Source: Avoscillospira sp045652125 (GTDB lineage Bacteria; Bacillota; Clostridia; Oscillospirales; Oscillospiraceae). Taken from it: a stretch of DNA of 43,334 nucleotides. A model generated the notes under the pieces. It did no database searches and was not told the DNA's origin. It saw only the letters and a list, made by a program, of their open reading frames with translations. Both the position numbers and the translations under genes were made by a program. The DNA lies in contig JAZRTT010000010.1 of NCBI GenBank assembly GCA_045652125.1, positions 1 through 43,334 on the forward strand. Direction: 5' to 3'. Below, piece after piece: positions 7,585 through 14,725 of this stretch. How positions within the stretch are numbered: position 1 is the first letter of the stretch; every line of letters starts with the position of its first letter.

Positions 7585-8633
7585 GGCGGCACCCTCCCTT
7601 CCAGCGCAGAGAGCAAAAACCGGGCGGCTTGCCGGATGGTTTGCCGCGATTGTTCTGTATCGGCGCAGTCATGCTGTGCCTTCAGATGAGCCAGCGCCAT
7701 GCCCCGGAGGGTCGGTGCTCCGGCACCGTCCCACAGATCACGGAGGGGGAGGGTCTCATCCCGTACTTCCAGAAAAAGAAACCGCGGGGAAAGAGCCGCC
7801 GTTACGGCTGCACAGTCTACCGGGTCGGAATCCCCTGTCAAGATCAGGCGGCAGAGGAGATTTTCTGTCCCCGGCGGCAGAATCGGTGCTTGAGCCGGCA
7901 AGGTGAGAATCTCAAACCGCGGAGCGGGCAGAGGGACAAAGGTACCTTCGCAGCGGCCTTTTTCCAGCTGAATGTGCAGCCCCCCTTTTTCTCCGCATTC
8001 ATCAAACCCGCGGCCCATGGCAGTACCGGGCCATGCATAGAAGGTTCGGCCCTGCCACTTCGGACCAAAGCGCTGATGGATATGCCCCAGAGCCAGATAA
8101 TCCAGGCCGCAGTCCTGCAGCACGTGAGGGGGGATATGGTGATAAGGACCGCGATTCAACGGGTCGCCGTGAAAGACACCGATTTCCAAAAAACCGTCAT
8201 CTGCCGCAGGAATTGGCCGCAAAAGTGCTTCTGCCTCCCGATCCTGAAAGGCGGCACCCCAAATTCGGCATTGCAGATGGGGAAGGGAGATGCTCGTCAT
8301 CTCTCCGGTAAAAATATGTACGTTTTTCGGCCAGTTGGTATTGGCCCAGACGGAACCTGCGGTGTAAGGGTCATGGTTGCCGGGGGCGATAAATACCTCT
8401 GCATGGCAGCGGCCAAGTGCATTTTGCAGGGCTTCCACCGTTTCCGGATGAGGAGTCCCATCGAAGATATCCCCTGCCAGAAGCAGCAGATCGCAGGCCA
8501 GATCGCTGCATCGCTGCACCAAAAGCTCCGGCAGTTCGCGCTGTCTGGCGCGGCACATGGCAGCCTGCTCCCGGGGCAATGCACCAAAGGGGGAATCCAG
8601 ATGCAGGTCCGCTGCGTGTAAAATAGTTACCAC
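7566..8633 (-). CDS. YhaO/SbcD-like DNA repair exonuclease (calcineurin-like metallophosphoesterase)
   Basis: Predicted metal-dependent DNA nuclease of the Mre11/SbcD class, 355 residues. Metal-binding motifs are in order: AADLHLDSP (D9, H11), LAGDIFDG, APGNHDPY, then a His in GVFHGDP and GHIHQRF. The C-terminal third is a capping region. The start is GTG at 8633 with AAAGGAGG eight bases upstream. The gene precedes and overlaps the YhaN-like ATPase, the usual YhaO-YhaN order in Firmicutes, so I assign the pair to that family rather than to true SbcDC, whose ATPase has much longer coiled coils. Confidence 0.9.
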   Translation of the reverse strand: MVTILHAADLHLDSPFGALPREQAAMCRARQRELPELLVQRCSDLACDLLLLAGDIFDGTPHPETVEALQNALGRCHAEVFIAPGNHDPYTAGSVWANTNWPKNVHIFTGEMTSISLPHLQCRIWGAAFQDREAEALLRPIPAADDGFLEIGVFHGDPLNRGPYHHIPPHVLQDCGLDYLALGHIHQRFGPKWQGRTFYAWPGTAMGRGFDECGEKGGLHIQLEKGRCEGTFVPLPAPRFEILTLPAQAPILPPGTENLLCRLILTGDSDPVDCAAVTAALSPRFLFLEVRDETLPLRDLWDGAGAPTLRGMALAHLKAQHDCADTEQSRQTIRQAARFLLSALEGRVPPCEFCE

Positions 8634-8665
8634 TTGAGGTACCTCCTTTCCGGGTTTGAGTTTAC

Positions 8666-8699
8666 AGAAAAACTGCCGCAGGGCAGCGGGCTCTGCGGC
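8666..8699 (-). terminator. Terminator of the CBS-domain gene
   Basis: Minus strand GCCGCAG (8693-8699) pairs with CTGCGGC (8675-8681) and is followed by AGTTTTTC. It lies directly after the stop of the CBS gene and before the YhaO-like gene. Confidence 0.7.
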
Positions 8700-8706
8700 G
8701 ATGGGG

Positions 8707-9132
8707 TTAAGCGTTTTCCTGTGCTTCCGGTTTCATATAATGGTCTGCAAAATATTTCAGAATGGCCTTTCTGGTGATGATGCCAATGAAAGTTCCCCGG
8801 TCATCCACCACAGGCACAAAGTTCTGCGTCACGGCGGCAGACATAAGATCCTCCACCCGGGCGGCCACGGAAACGGGGGTATTGTCCCGACGGTGCGTGA
8901 TCTCCATAATGCCGTGGGTCTCCAATGACCGAAGATCTGTGGTTTCCAGCGATTTAATATGCCACAGAAGGTCGCCTTCGGTCAGGGTGCCGCGATAACT
9001 GCCGTCCTTGGCCAGAATGGGAAGGGCAGCATATCGGGAAACTTCCATTTTCTCCAACGCCTGCCGCAGCGTATCGTCATCGTGCAGATAGGCACAGGAC
9101 GCCTTGGGCGTCAGAAGAAATAATATGTTCAT
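8707..9132 (-). CDS. CBS-domain protein (two CBS motifs)
   Basis: A 141-residue cytoplasmic protein made almost entirely of a CBS pair (Bateman module), which usually binds adenosine nucleotides. The first CBS covers about 10-60 (LRQALEKMEVSRYAALPIL, GTLTEGDLLWHI) and the second about 85-135 (VEDLMSAAVTQNFVPVVDD, GIITRKAILKYF). No catalytic or DNA-binding domain is attached. The start has GGAGTG eight bases upstream, and a TATAAT-like element lies about 40 bp further up. It is monocistronic. Stand-alone CBS proteins act as regulators or partners; the target cannot be read from this context. Confidence 0.9.
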   Translation of the reverse strand: MNILFLLTPKASCAYLHDDDTLRQALEKMEVSRYAALPILAKDGSYRGTLTEGDLLWHIKSLETTDLRSLETHGIMEITHRRDNTPVSVAARVEDLMSAAVTQNFVPVVDDRGTFIGIITRKAILKYFADHYMKPEAQENA

Positions 9133-9234
9133 TACGGTTCACTCCAATGATATGGTACCCTTATTATAACATAAGAGAACGGGAAAATCAGCACCTTTTT
9201 GTGAATAATTCATAAACAATCCCGGTGAGGGCTG

Positions 9235-10347
9235 TTATAGATTGGCCACGGCATATAAAAGACCGTCTTTCAGGGCATCCATGTCCGATGCCGTATTTTC
9301 TCTGCTGAAGGAAATGCGGATGGCACCGTCAATGACACGGGCGGGGATTCCCATGGCCTCCAGAACATGGCTGCGGTGTCCCTTGGAGCAGGCAGAGCCG
9401 GCAGAAACGTAGATCTCCCGTTCCTGCAGGCGGTTGATCAGACCCTGGCTTCTAAGGCCGGGGACAGAGACACTCACCACATGGGGGGCATCGCCTTTGC
9501 CAAGAAATACCAGCCCGGGCACGTCTGCCAGTTTTTCCCGGCACAGATCCCGGAGTGCAGACAAGTGGGCGATCTCCCGGGAAAGACTGCAGGCGGCACA
9601 GGCGGCACCGAAGCCCACGATCCCCGGGATGCCCTCTGTCCCGGAGCGGTAATTCTGTTCCTGTCCGCCGCCGCGGAGCAAAGGCGGCAGGGTCAGCCCT
9701 TTTTTGATATACAGGGCACCGACACCCTTGGCGGCATGGAGCTTGTGGCCGGAAACGGAAATGAGATCGGCACCAAGGGTCTTGGCCTTAAAGAGAATTT
9801 TGCCGAACCCCTGAACGGCATCGGTGTGAAACAGAGCCAGAGGGCTCTTCCGGCGGACGGCCTTGACCATGTCCGCAATGGGCATAACAGTACCGGTCTC
9901 GTTGTTGACCATCATCACAGATACCAAAATCGTATCCGGACGCAGGGCGGCCGACAAGGCCTCTGCCGATACAAATCCGGTCTCGTCGGGCTGGAGATAG
10001 GTGATCTCAAAGCCCTGTGAAGAAAGCTTTTCCATAGGGTGCAGGACCGCATGGTGCTCCACAGCCGTGGTAATGATATGCCGGCCCCGTTTTCCCAACC
10101 GCTCGGCGGCGGAAAAAATTGCCCAGTTGTTGGCCTCTGTACCGCCGGAGGTAAAAAATACCCGCTCCGGTTCTGCCCCCAGAAGATCGGCCACCTGCCC
10201 GCGGGCCTGCTTGAGCTGTTTTTCTGCCTCCACCCCCAGATGATGGATCGAGGAAGGATTGCCCCAGCACCGGGTGAGCATATGGCTCATGGCATCTACG
10301 GCCTCCCGGCAGGGCTTGGTGGTGGCGGAATTGTCCAAATAAATCAT
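9235..10347 (-). CDS. Cysteine desulfurase, NifS/IscS family
   Basis: PLP enzyme that takes sulfur from cysteine for Fe-S clusters or thio-modified tRNA. The 370-residue protein has TSGGTEANNWAI (66-77), the His of VEHHA near 98, DAVQ (176-179), the PLP lysine K202 in SVSGHKLHAAKG, and the catalytic C320 in SAGSACSKG. The SACS-type loop fits the class I (NifS/IscS-like) group. GGAGG lies five bases before ATG. No iscU, iscR or mnmA is adjacent, so the acceptor is unknown. The divergent neighbour on the plus strand is 5-formyl-THF cyclo-ligase. Confidence 0.94.
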   Translation of the reverse strand: MIYLDNSATTKPCREAVDAMSHMLTRCWGNPSSIHHLGVEAEKQLKQARGQVADLLGAEPERVFFTSGGTEANNWAIFSAAERLGKRGRHIITTAVEHHAVLHPMEKLSSQGFEITYLQPDETGFVSAEALSAALRPDTILVSVMMVNNETGTVMPIADMVKAVRRKSPLALFHTDAVQGFGKILFKAKTLGADLISVSGHKLHAAKGVGALYIKKGLTLPPLLRGGGQEQNYRSGTEGIPGIVGFGAACAACSLSREIAHLSALRDLCREKLADVPGLVFLGKGDAPHVVSVSVPGLRSQGLINRLQEREIYVSAGSACSKGHRSHVLEAMGIPARVIDGAIRISFSRENTASDMDALKDGLLYAVANL

Positions 10348-10424
10348 GGGAACCTCCCCAGCTTGTTTTTTTCATTTTAGCATATCCGCAAGGGAAAGTA
10401 AAACTTCTCTCCCGGGAAATTTTG

Positions 10425-10433
10425 TGCTATCAT
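10425..10433 (+). promoter_or_regulatory. Extended -10 promoter of the cyclo-ligase gene
   Basis: TGCTATCAT (TG extension plus TATCAT), 20 bp before the start codon. The region 17 bp upstream (TTCTCT) is a poor -35. Confidence 0.5.
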
Positions 10434-10453
10434 AGAAAAAAGAGGTGAAGGCG

Positions 10454-10999
10454 ATGGATAAAAAGGAACTGCGGACGGTTATCCGGGAAAAAAAGCGGGC
10501 CATGACGGAAGAACAGATTCAGCAGACCGGCCGGCTTTTGGGGGAACAGCTTCGGGCACACCCTGCCTATGGGGAGGCAAAGAGCATATTCGGGTACTTG
10601 CCTTATAATCAGGAAGTACGGACCATGCCGATGCTGGAGCAGGCACAGAAAGACGGCAAGCGGGTGGCGGTGCCTAAGGTAATCGGCGATTCGATGATTT
10701 TTATCTGGCTGGATGATCTGAGCCGGGTGGAGAAGGGTTACTGCGGGATTCCGGAGCCTGTGGATAACGGCCCGGAGGCCGTGGATGAGACGGCGCTGAT
10801 GCTGATGCCCGGGCTGGCCTTTGATTTACAGGGTCACCGCTGCGGTTACGGCGGCGGATTCTATGACCGATATCTGGAACAGCACCCTCATCATCCGACG
10901 CTGGCCCTGTGCTATGGATTTCAGGTGATGGAGCATTTGGAAACGGACAGTCACGATATTCCCGTGGACTTTGTGCTGGCACAGGAGGTTGTGGGATGA
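10454..10999 (+). CDS. 5-formyltetrahydrofolate cyclo-ligase
   Basis: ATP-dependent enzyme that converts 5-formyl-THF to 5,10-methenyl-THF, returning stored formyl groups to one-carbon metabolism. The protein has 181 residues, normal for the family. The N-terminus (KKELRTVIREKKRAM) carries the basic substrate/ATP motif, YLPYNQEVRT is near residue 50, and the C-terminal LMPGLAFDLQGHRCGYGGGFYDRYL region holds the conserved nucleotide loop GYGGGFYDR. The chosen ATG has AGAGGTG six bases upstream; a GTG nine bases earlier overlaps that site and is less likely. It is divergent from the cysteine desulfurase gene and ends in a terminator after a 17-codon frame that overlaps its stop codon. Confidence 0.93.
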   Translation: MDKKELRTVIREKKRAMTEEQIQQTGRLLGEQLRAHPAYGEAKSIFGYLPYNQEVRTMPMLEQAQKDGKRVAVPKVIGDSMIFIWLDDLSRVEKGYCGIPEPVDNGPEAVDETALMLMPGLAFDLQGHRCGYGGGFYDRYLEQHPHHPTLALCYGFQVMEHLETDSHDIPVDFVLAQEVVG

Positions 11000-11051
11000 T
11001 CGATATCAGCCTGCTAACGGGAACAGGCCCGGAAAAGACCGGGAAATAAAA

Positions 11052-11094
11052 AGAAAGCGCCCCGCAGGTTGACCGGACCTGCGGGACGTTTTCT
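11052..11094 (+). terminator. Terminator of the cyclo-ligase gene
   Basis: CCCGCAGGT (11061-11069) pairs with ACCTGCGGG (11077-11085), preceded by an A-rich stretch and followed by GTTTTCTT. Confidence 0.8.
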
Positions 11095-11113
11095 TATAGG
11101 AAGAGAGGAGAAA

Positions 11114-11161
11114 ATGAAAAAACACTTGCTTTATGGTGGTATGATACTGCAAAGTTTTTAA
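11114..11161 (+). other. Possible 15-codon ORF in the intergenic region before spoIIQ-like gene
   Basis: ATG at 11114 follows GAGAGGAG at good spacing and opens a frame of 15 codons (M K K H L L Y G G M I L Q S F). Nothing else supports it. The rest of 11095-11250 is AT-rich and shows no gene; it may be a leader or spacer. Confidence 0.2.
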
Positions 11162-11250
11162 GTATCTTAGGGATTAGTTGTGAAATAATTGTTAAATCTC
11201 GAAAAAATGAAAAAGGAAACGGCCCAAAACACCGCCTTTGGTGATTTCCG

Positions 11251-11280
11251 GTTTAAACATTCCAAAATCAGGAAATACTA
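11251..11280 (+). promoter_or_regulatory. Candidate sigma-F/sigma-G-type promoter of the SpoIIQ-like gene
   Basis: GTTTA (11251-11255), 15-bp spacer, GGAAATACTA (11271-11280). The downstream element fits the forespore consensus GGNNANANTR exactly and the upstream one matches GYATA except at one base. The transcript would start close to the GGAGG at 11286-11290, giving a very short leader, which is a weakness of the call. Confidence 0.45.
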
Positions 11281-11298
11281 CCATCGGAGGTGTTAACA

Positions 11299-11982
11299 AT
11301 GGAAAAAAACAATCCCAAACGATTCTCCCAACTGTGGAAAGAAAAGGGCTACTACATTCTTTTGAGCCTGTGTCTGATCGCCGTGGGCGTTTCCGGCTAT
11401 CTTTTCCTCAGCGGAGCTGCAGAAGAGACGGAGGAACTTCAGCCGGTACTGTCCATTCCCGTAGAAGTGGAGAAACCGGTGAAAGAACAGCCGGCCCCGG
11501 AAGATACGGATTCCCCCGGGGAAGAAACGCAGACGCCTGCTGAGACTTCGACGAAAACGGAGGAACAGACGCAATACGCTCATGCAGTAATGCCTGTCAG
11601 CGGAACGGTTCTGCAGGATTACGCCATGGATCATCTGACCTATCATGAGACGACCCGGGACTGGCGGGTCCACGCAGGGGTGGATCTGGCGGCAGAACCG
11701 GGTACACCCGTCAAAGCTGCCAAAGCCGGTACGGTCAGTGCCGTCTTTGAAGACAGCAGCTATGGGACTACGGTGGTGATCGATCACGAAGGCGGCTATA
11801 CCACCCACTACTGCAATTTGGACCCCACTGCTGCCGTTGCAGTCGGTGATGTGGTTGAAGCCGGCACGGAGGTTGGCACCGTAGGCAATACGGCGCTTCT
11901 GGAGAGCGGACAGTTGTCCCATCTGCATTTTGCGGTCTATTGCGACGGCCAGCCGACAGATCCGGCAGGGTTTCTTTACTGA
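11299..11982 (+). CDS. SpoIIQ-like membrane-anchored M23/LytM peptidase-domain protein
   Basis: A 227-residue protein with one N-terminal membrane helix (about 18-38), a Pro/Glu/Thr-rich linker (about 45-92) and an extracytoplasmic LytM domain (about 98-227). Zinc ligands of active M23 peptidases are visible: H125 and D129 in RVHAGVDL, and H208/H210 in LSHLHF. This short layout is that of SpoIIQ, the forespore partner of SpoIIIAH in engulfment. The Bacillus protein lacks a ligand, while clostridial ones often keep it. ATG at 11299 has GGAGG eight bases upstream. The candidate forespore promoter supports a sporulation role. It could instead be a general cell-wall hydrolase; no other sporulation gene is nearby. 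Confidence 0.8.
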   Translation: MEKNNPKRFSQLWKEKGYYILLSLCLIAVGVSGYLFLSGAAEETEELQPVLSIPVEVEKPVKEQPAPEDTDSPGEETQTPAETSTKTEEQTQYAHAVMPVSGTVLQDYAMDHLTYHETTRDWRVHAGVDLAAEPGTPVKAAKAGTVSAVFEDSSYGTTVVIDHEGGYTTHYCNLDPTAAVAVGDVVEAGTEVGTVGNTALLESGQLSHLHFAVYCDGQPTDPAGFLY

Positions 11983-12001
11983 CGGCCTTTTCTTTTCCTC
12001 C

Positions 12002-12068
12002 CTTTGCAGGGCGATTTTTTGCCCTGCAAAGCAACACGCCCGGACGACTTACAGCCGTCCGGGCATTT
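12002..12068. terminator. Tandem hairpins between convergent genes
   Basis: The first stem, CTTTGCAGGGC (12002-12012) with GCCCTGCAAAG (12021-12031), has no T tract on the plus strand. The second, GCCCGGACG (12038-12046) with CGTCCGGGC (12056-12064), is followed by ATTTTATTTTATTC. They can end the SpoIIQ-like gene (plus) and the lipid kinase gene (minus). Confidence 0.8.
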
Positions 12069-12072
12069 TATT

Positions 12073-12975
12073 TTATTCTTTGCCGGGCACGATGATCTGC
12101 AGGGCTTGGTGCAGATTTTCGATCTCCACCGACTGTTCAGCGCCGCCGAATTCTCCGTCCAGGGTCCATTTGACTGCCTGGGGAAATTCAAACCGGACAT
12201 GACTTGCCTGAAACGCATAGAAGAACCGGGGATCAAATTCCCGCTTGGTCAGCAGAGCCCCCAAACCGTTCAAATCCTGCAGAGAGGTGATATTTTTCGC
12301 CAGAATGATCTCGGAAAGGCCGTCATCCAGACGAATACCATCCGCCAGCTGCTTGGGGCGGAACCCACCGACGCTGGTGGTGGAGCAGACCAGACCCAAA
12401 AGCACTTCGTCTTCGATCACCCGGTCATCCACATACATCCGCACAGGGATCGGCTTGATTCCCCCGAGGGTCTTGGCGCCGGTAAGCAGATACGCCAGCC
12501 GTCCCAGCACCCGTTTATCCGCCTGGGGCGTCTCATAGGGCACGTCCGTAAAAGCGCCAAATCCGGCCACATAGGTAAACCAGCGATTGCCGCAGAACCG
12601 ACCCACATCGATGGAGTGGGGGGTTCCCGTTACGATGTCATGGGCGGCTTTTATGGGATCCCGCTGCAGATTCAGCGTATGGGCCACATCGTTGACGGTG
12701 CCTGCGGGGATATAGCCCAGAGGGCAAGGGTGGTCCAGCTGCATAATACCGGAAACGGCTTCGTTGAGGGTGCCGTCTCCTCCTGCACATACAGCCAGAT
12801 CGTAAGCTTCACCGCGTTCTGCCAGCCAGGAAGTCAATTCTCCGGCATACTGGGTGGTATGAACCGTTACATCAAAGCCACCGGCAGTAAATACATCGAT
12901 GACATCCAGCAAATGGCTGCGCAATTCCTGCTGTCCGGCCTTGGGGTTGACAAGGAACAGTAGATTCCGTCTCAT
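12073..12975 (-). CDS. Diacylglycerol/lipid kinase family protein (DagK/YegS-like)
   Basis: Predicted ATP-dependent lipid kinase at the cytoplasmic membrane face, 300 residues. The N-terminus begins with the family motif FLVNPKAGQ (7-15), followed by the nucleotide-binding CAGGDGTLNE (GGDGT at 65-69) and the GYIPAGTVNDVAHTL motif near 90-105. The C-terminal half is the beta-rich domain of the DagK catalytic family. In Gram-positives DgkB recycles diacylglycerol from lipoteichoic acid synthesis; YegS-type relatives phosphorylate other lipids. The substrate is therefore not fixed. It lies 28 bp downstream of the parvulin gene on the same strand. Confidence 0.9.
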   Translation of the reverse strand: MRRNLLFLVNPKAGQQELRSHLLDVIDVFTAGGFDVTVHTTQYAGELTSWLAERGEAYDLAVCAGGDGTLNEAVSGIMQLDHPCPLGYIPAGTVNDVAHTLNLQRDPIKAAHDIVTGTPHSIDVGRFCGNRWFTYVAGFGAFTDVPYETPQADKRVLGRLAYLLTGAKTLGGIKPIPVRMYVDDRVIEDEVLLGLVCSTTSVGGFRPKQLADGIRLDDGLSEIILAKNITSLQDLNGLGALLTKREFDPRFFYAFQASHVRFEFPQAVKWTLDGEFGGAEQSVEIENLHQALQIIVPGKE

Positions 12976-13003
12976 ATCTGCCTCCGGGTATCTGAAAAAG
13001 AGA

Positions 13004-14617
13004 TTATTCTGTGGGAATCACTTCTACGGGAGGATCCTGCGTGTCCTGGGCAGAGGGGACGGTGGGGGCGATGCTGTCCAGAATAACTGCCTTGGTCAGA
13101 TCCGATGTCATGGGATAGATCTTTTGAATCTGGTTGAGCTTTTCTGTTATGCGGGACTGAACGATCCGATCCTGCACGGTCTTTTTCCAGTAGACATAGT
13201 CGCCTTCGCCGGAAAAGAACATGATATGATAACCATAGGAAGTTTTGACGATGCCATGATCGCCCACAGCACGGCTGTCAGCAAAGCACCATTCGTCAAA
13301 TTCCGGCACCATCTGACCGGGATAAACGCCTTCATAAAGACCGCCGGTCTCCTGAGAGCCGGGATCCTGCGTGTTGGCAGATGCCAGTTCCGTAAAGGAT
13401 TCTTCTGTGGCATCCCCGGATTTCCACTGCTGGTAGAGTGCCTGTGCCTGTGCTTCGGCGGCAGCCCACGCCTCGTCGGAAATCGTGGAAGTGCCGTCTT
13501 CCGCGATGGTTTCCTCGGGCTTAATGAGGATGTGGCGTACATTTACCACATTTTTCTCCACCTTGGTCACACCCTCCGTGGTCAGGGTTTGCTCATTTTC
13601 GGCATAGTATGTTTCGATCTCATCGTCGGAGACGGTCTGTTCGCTCTCGAGTTTTTCCAGATAAGACAGATAAATGGCCTGCATTTTGGCATATTTCAGG
13701 CAGGTCTCCCTGGTAATACCGGGTGCCATATAGTCCTGAATAAAGATTTCCACATCATCATAGCCTACCTGAGAGGCGGATGTTTCCAATTGCTGTAAAT
13801 AGGCTTCCGCTTTCGCATCTGCTTCTGTCATATCAAAGCCGTCTGCTTCCGCTGCTGCCGCCACAGAGGCCATGCCGCCGAAAAGGTCCACGCCGCCGCT
13901 CACGAACATATGCTGCCAGGTATTGACACCGTCCATGCTCATCTGCTCATCCAGTCCCAGCTGGGGATCCGTCAGCAGAGACATAAGATAGCCGTACATC
14001 TGATAGAACCCATAGTAGCTTTCGCTGTAATAAAAGGGCAGATCCCGGTTGGTCAGGACATAGCCTGCACAGGAAGCAATTTCCGTATCCAGCAGAGCGT
14101 CCACTTCCTCCTGAGAGACAGGGATCAGCTCTCCGGCTTCGTTCATATAGTCATAGGTGTTGGTGTGGTCGGGGCCGGAGGTAAAATGGATGCTGTAAGA
14201 CTGGTTGCCGTAGGCGTTGACGTGGTGGGCAACGGCAGCCTCGGCAGGGGGCAGTTCCTCACCGACAGCCGGATCACCGGGCAGTTCTTCGCCGACTGCT
14301 TCTTCCCCGGGCACTTCCGCCTCTTTTTGGGGGTTGGCAATCATAAAAATGATCACAGCGATAACAGCCACAGCGGCTACCAGCGCCACTACCAGACCTG
14401 CCGCGGACCTTTTTTTCGTCCGGGGCTGTTCTGCAGAAGCTTCTTCCGCCTCAACGGCTTCTTCCACTTCAACGGCATCTTCCGTCTCAACGGCTTCTTT
14501 TACCTCAACAGATTCTTCTGCGGTTTCTGTTTGGGCTTCTTCCAAAGCCTCGCCGCAGGCAGCGCAGAACAGGAACTCATCCTGATTCTCTGCCTGACAT
14601 TTGCTGCAAATTTTCAT
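13004..14617 (-). CDS. Zinc-ribbon, membrane-anchored parvulin-type peptidyl-prolyl isomerase
   Basis: A 537-residue protein with unusual order. A cytoplasmic zinc ribbon comes first (C4, C7, C18, C21), then a long acidic Glu/Val/Ala repeat-like stretch (about 25-66), a basic stop and a membrane helix (about 72-94). The extracytoplasmic part has a SurA/PrsA-like alpha-helical region (about 130-350) and a PpiC rotamase domain (about 358-468) starting at VNVRHILIKPEE and ending with KTSYGYHIMFF. The tail is Pro-rich. It presumably folds exported proteins, as PrsA does, but is anchored by a helix rather than a lipid. GTG at 14626 is in frame, but AAGGAAAGTGAG fits ATG at 14617 better. The substrate is unknown. 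Confidence 0.85.
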   Translation of the reverse strand: MKICSKCQAENQDEFLFCAACGEALEEAQTETAEESVEVKEAVETEDAVEVEEAVEAEEASAEQPRTKKRSAAGLVVALVAAVAVIAVIIFMIANPQKEAEVPGEEAVGEELPGDPAVGEELPPAEAAVAHHVNAYGNQSYSIHFTSGPDHTNTYDYMNEAGELIPVSQEEVDALLDTEIASCAGYVLTNRDLPFYYSESYYGFYQMYGYLMSLLTDPQLGLDEQMSMDGVNTWQHMFVSGGVDLFGGMASVAAAAEADGFDMTEADAKAEAYLQQLETSASQVGYDDVEIFIQDYMAPGITRETCLKYAKMQAIYLSYLEKLESEQTVSDDEIETYYAENEQTLTTEGVTKVEKNVVNVRHILIKPEETIAEDGTSTISDEAWAAAEAQAQALYQQWKSGDATEESFTELASANTQDPGSQETGGLYEGVYPGQMVPEFDEWCFADSRAVGDHGIVKTSYGYHIMFFSGEGDYVYWKKTVQDRIVQSRITEKLNQIQKIYPMTSDLTKAVILDSIAPTVPSAQDTQDPPVEVIPTE

Positions 14618-14657
14618 TCGGTACACTCACTTTCCTTGGTTTTGCGTTGTCCTTCCT

Positions 14658-14686
14658 AGTCTATCACAGCCCCGGGAATTTTGCAA
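14658..14686 (-). promoter_or_regulatory. Promoter of the parvulin gene
   Basis: Minus-strand TTGCAA, 17-bp spacer, TAGACT, about 40 bp upstream of the start codon. The -10 matches consensus at four of six positions. Confidence 0.45.
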
Positions 14687-14725
14687 CGAGTCGAACCTGA
14701 ACATTTTGTGAATTATGCCGCCCTG

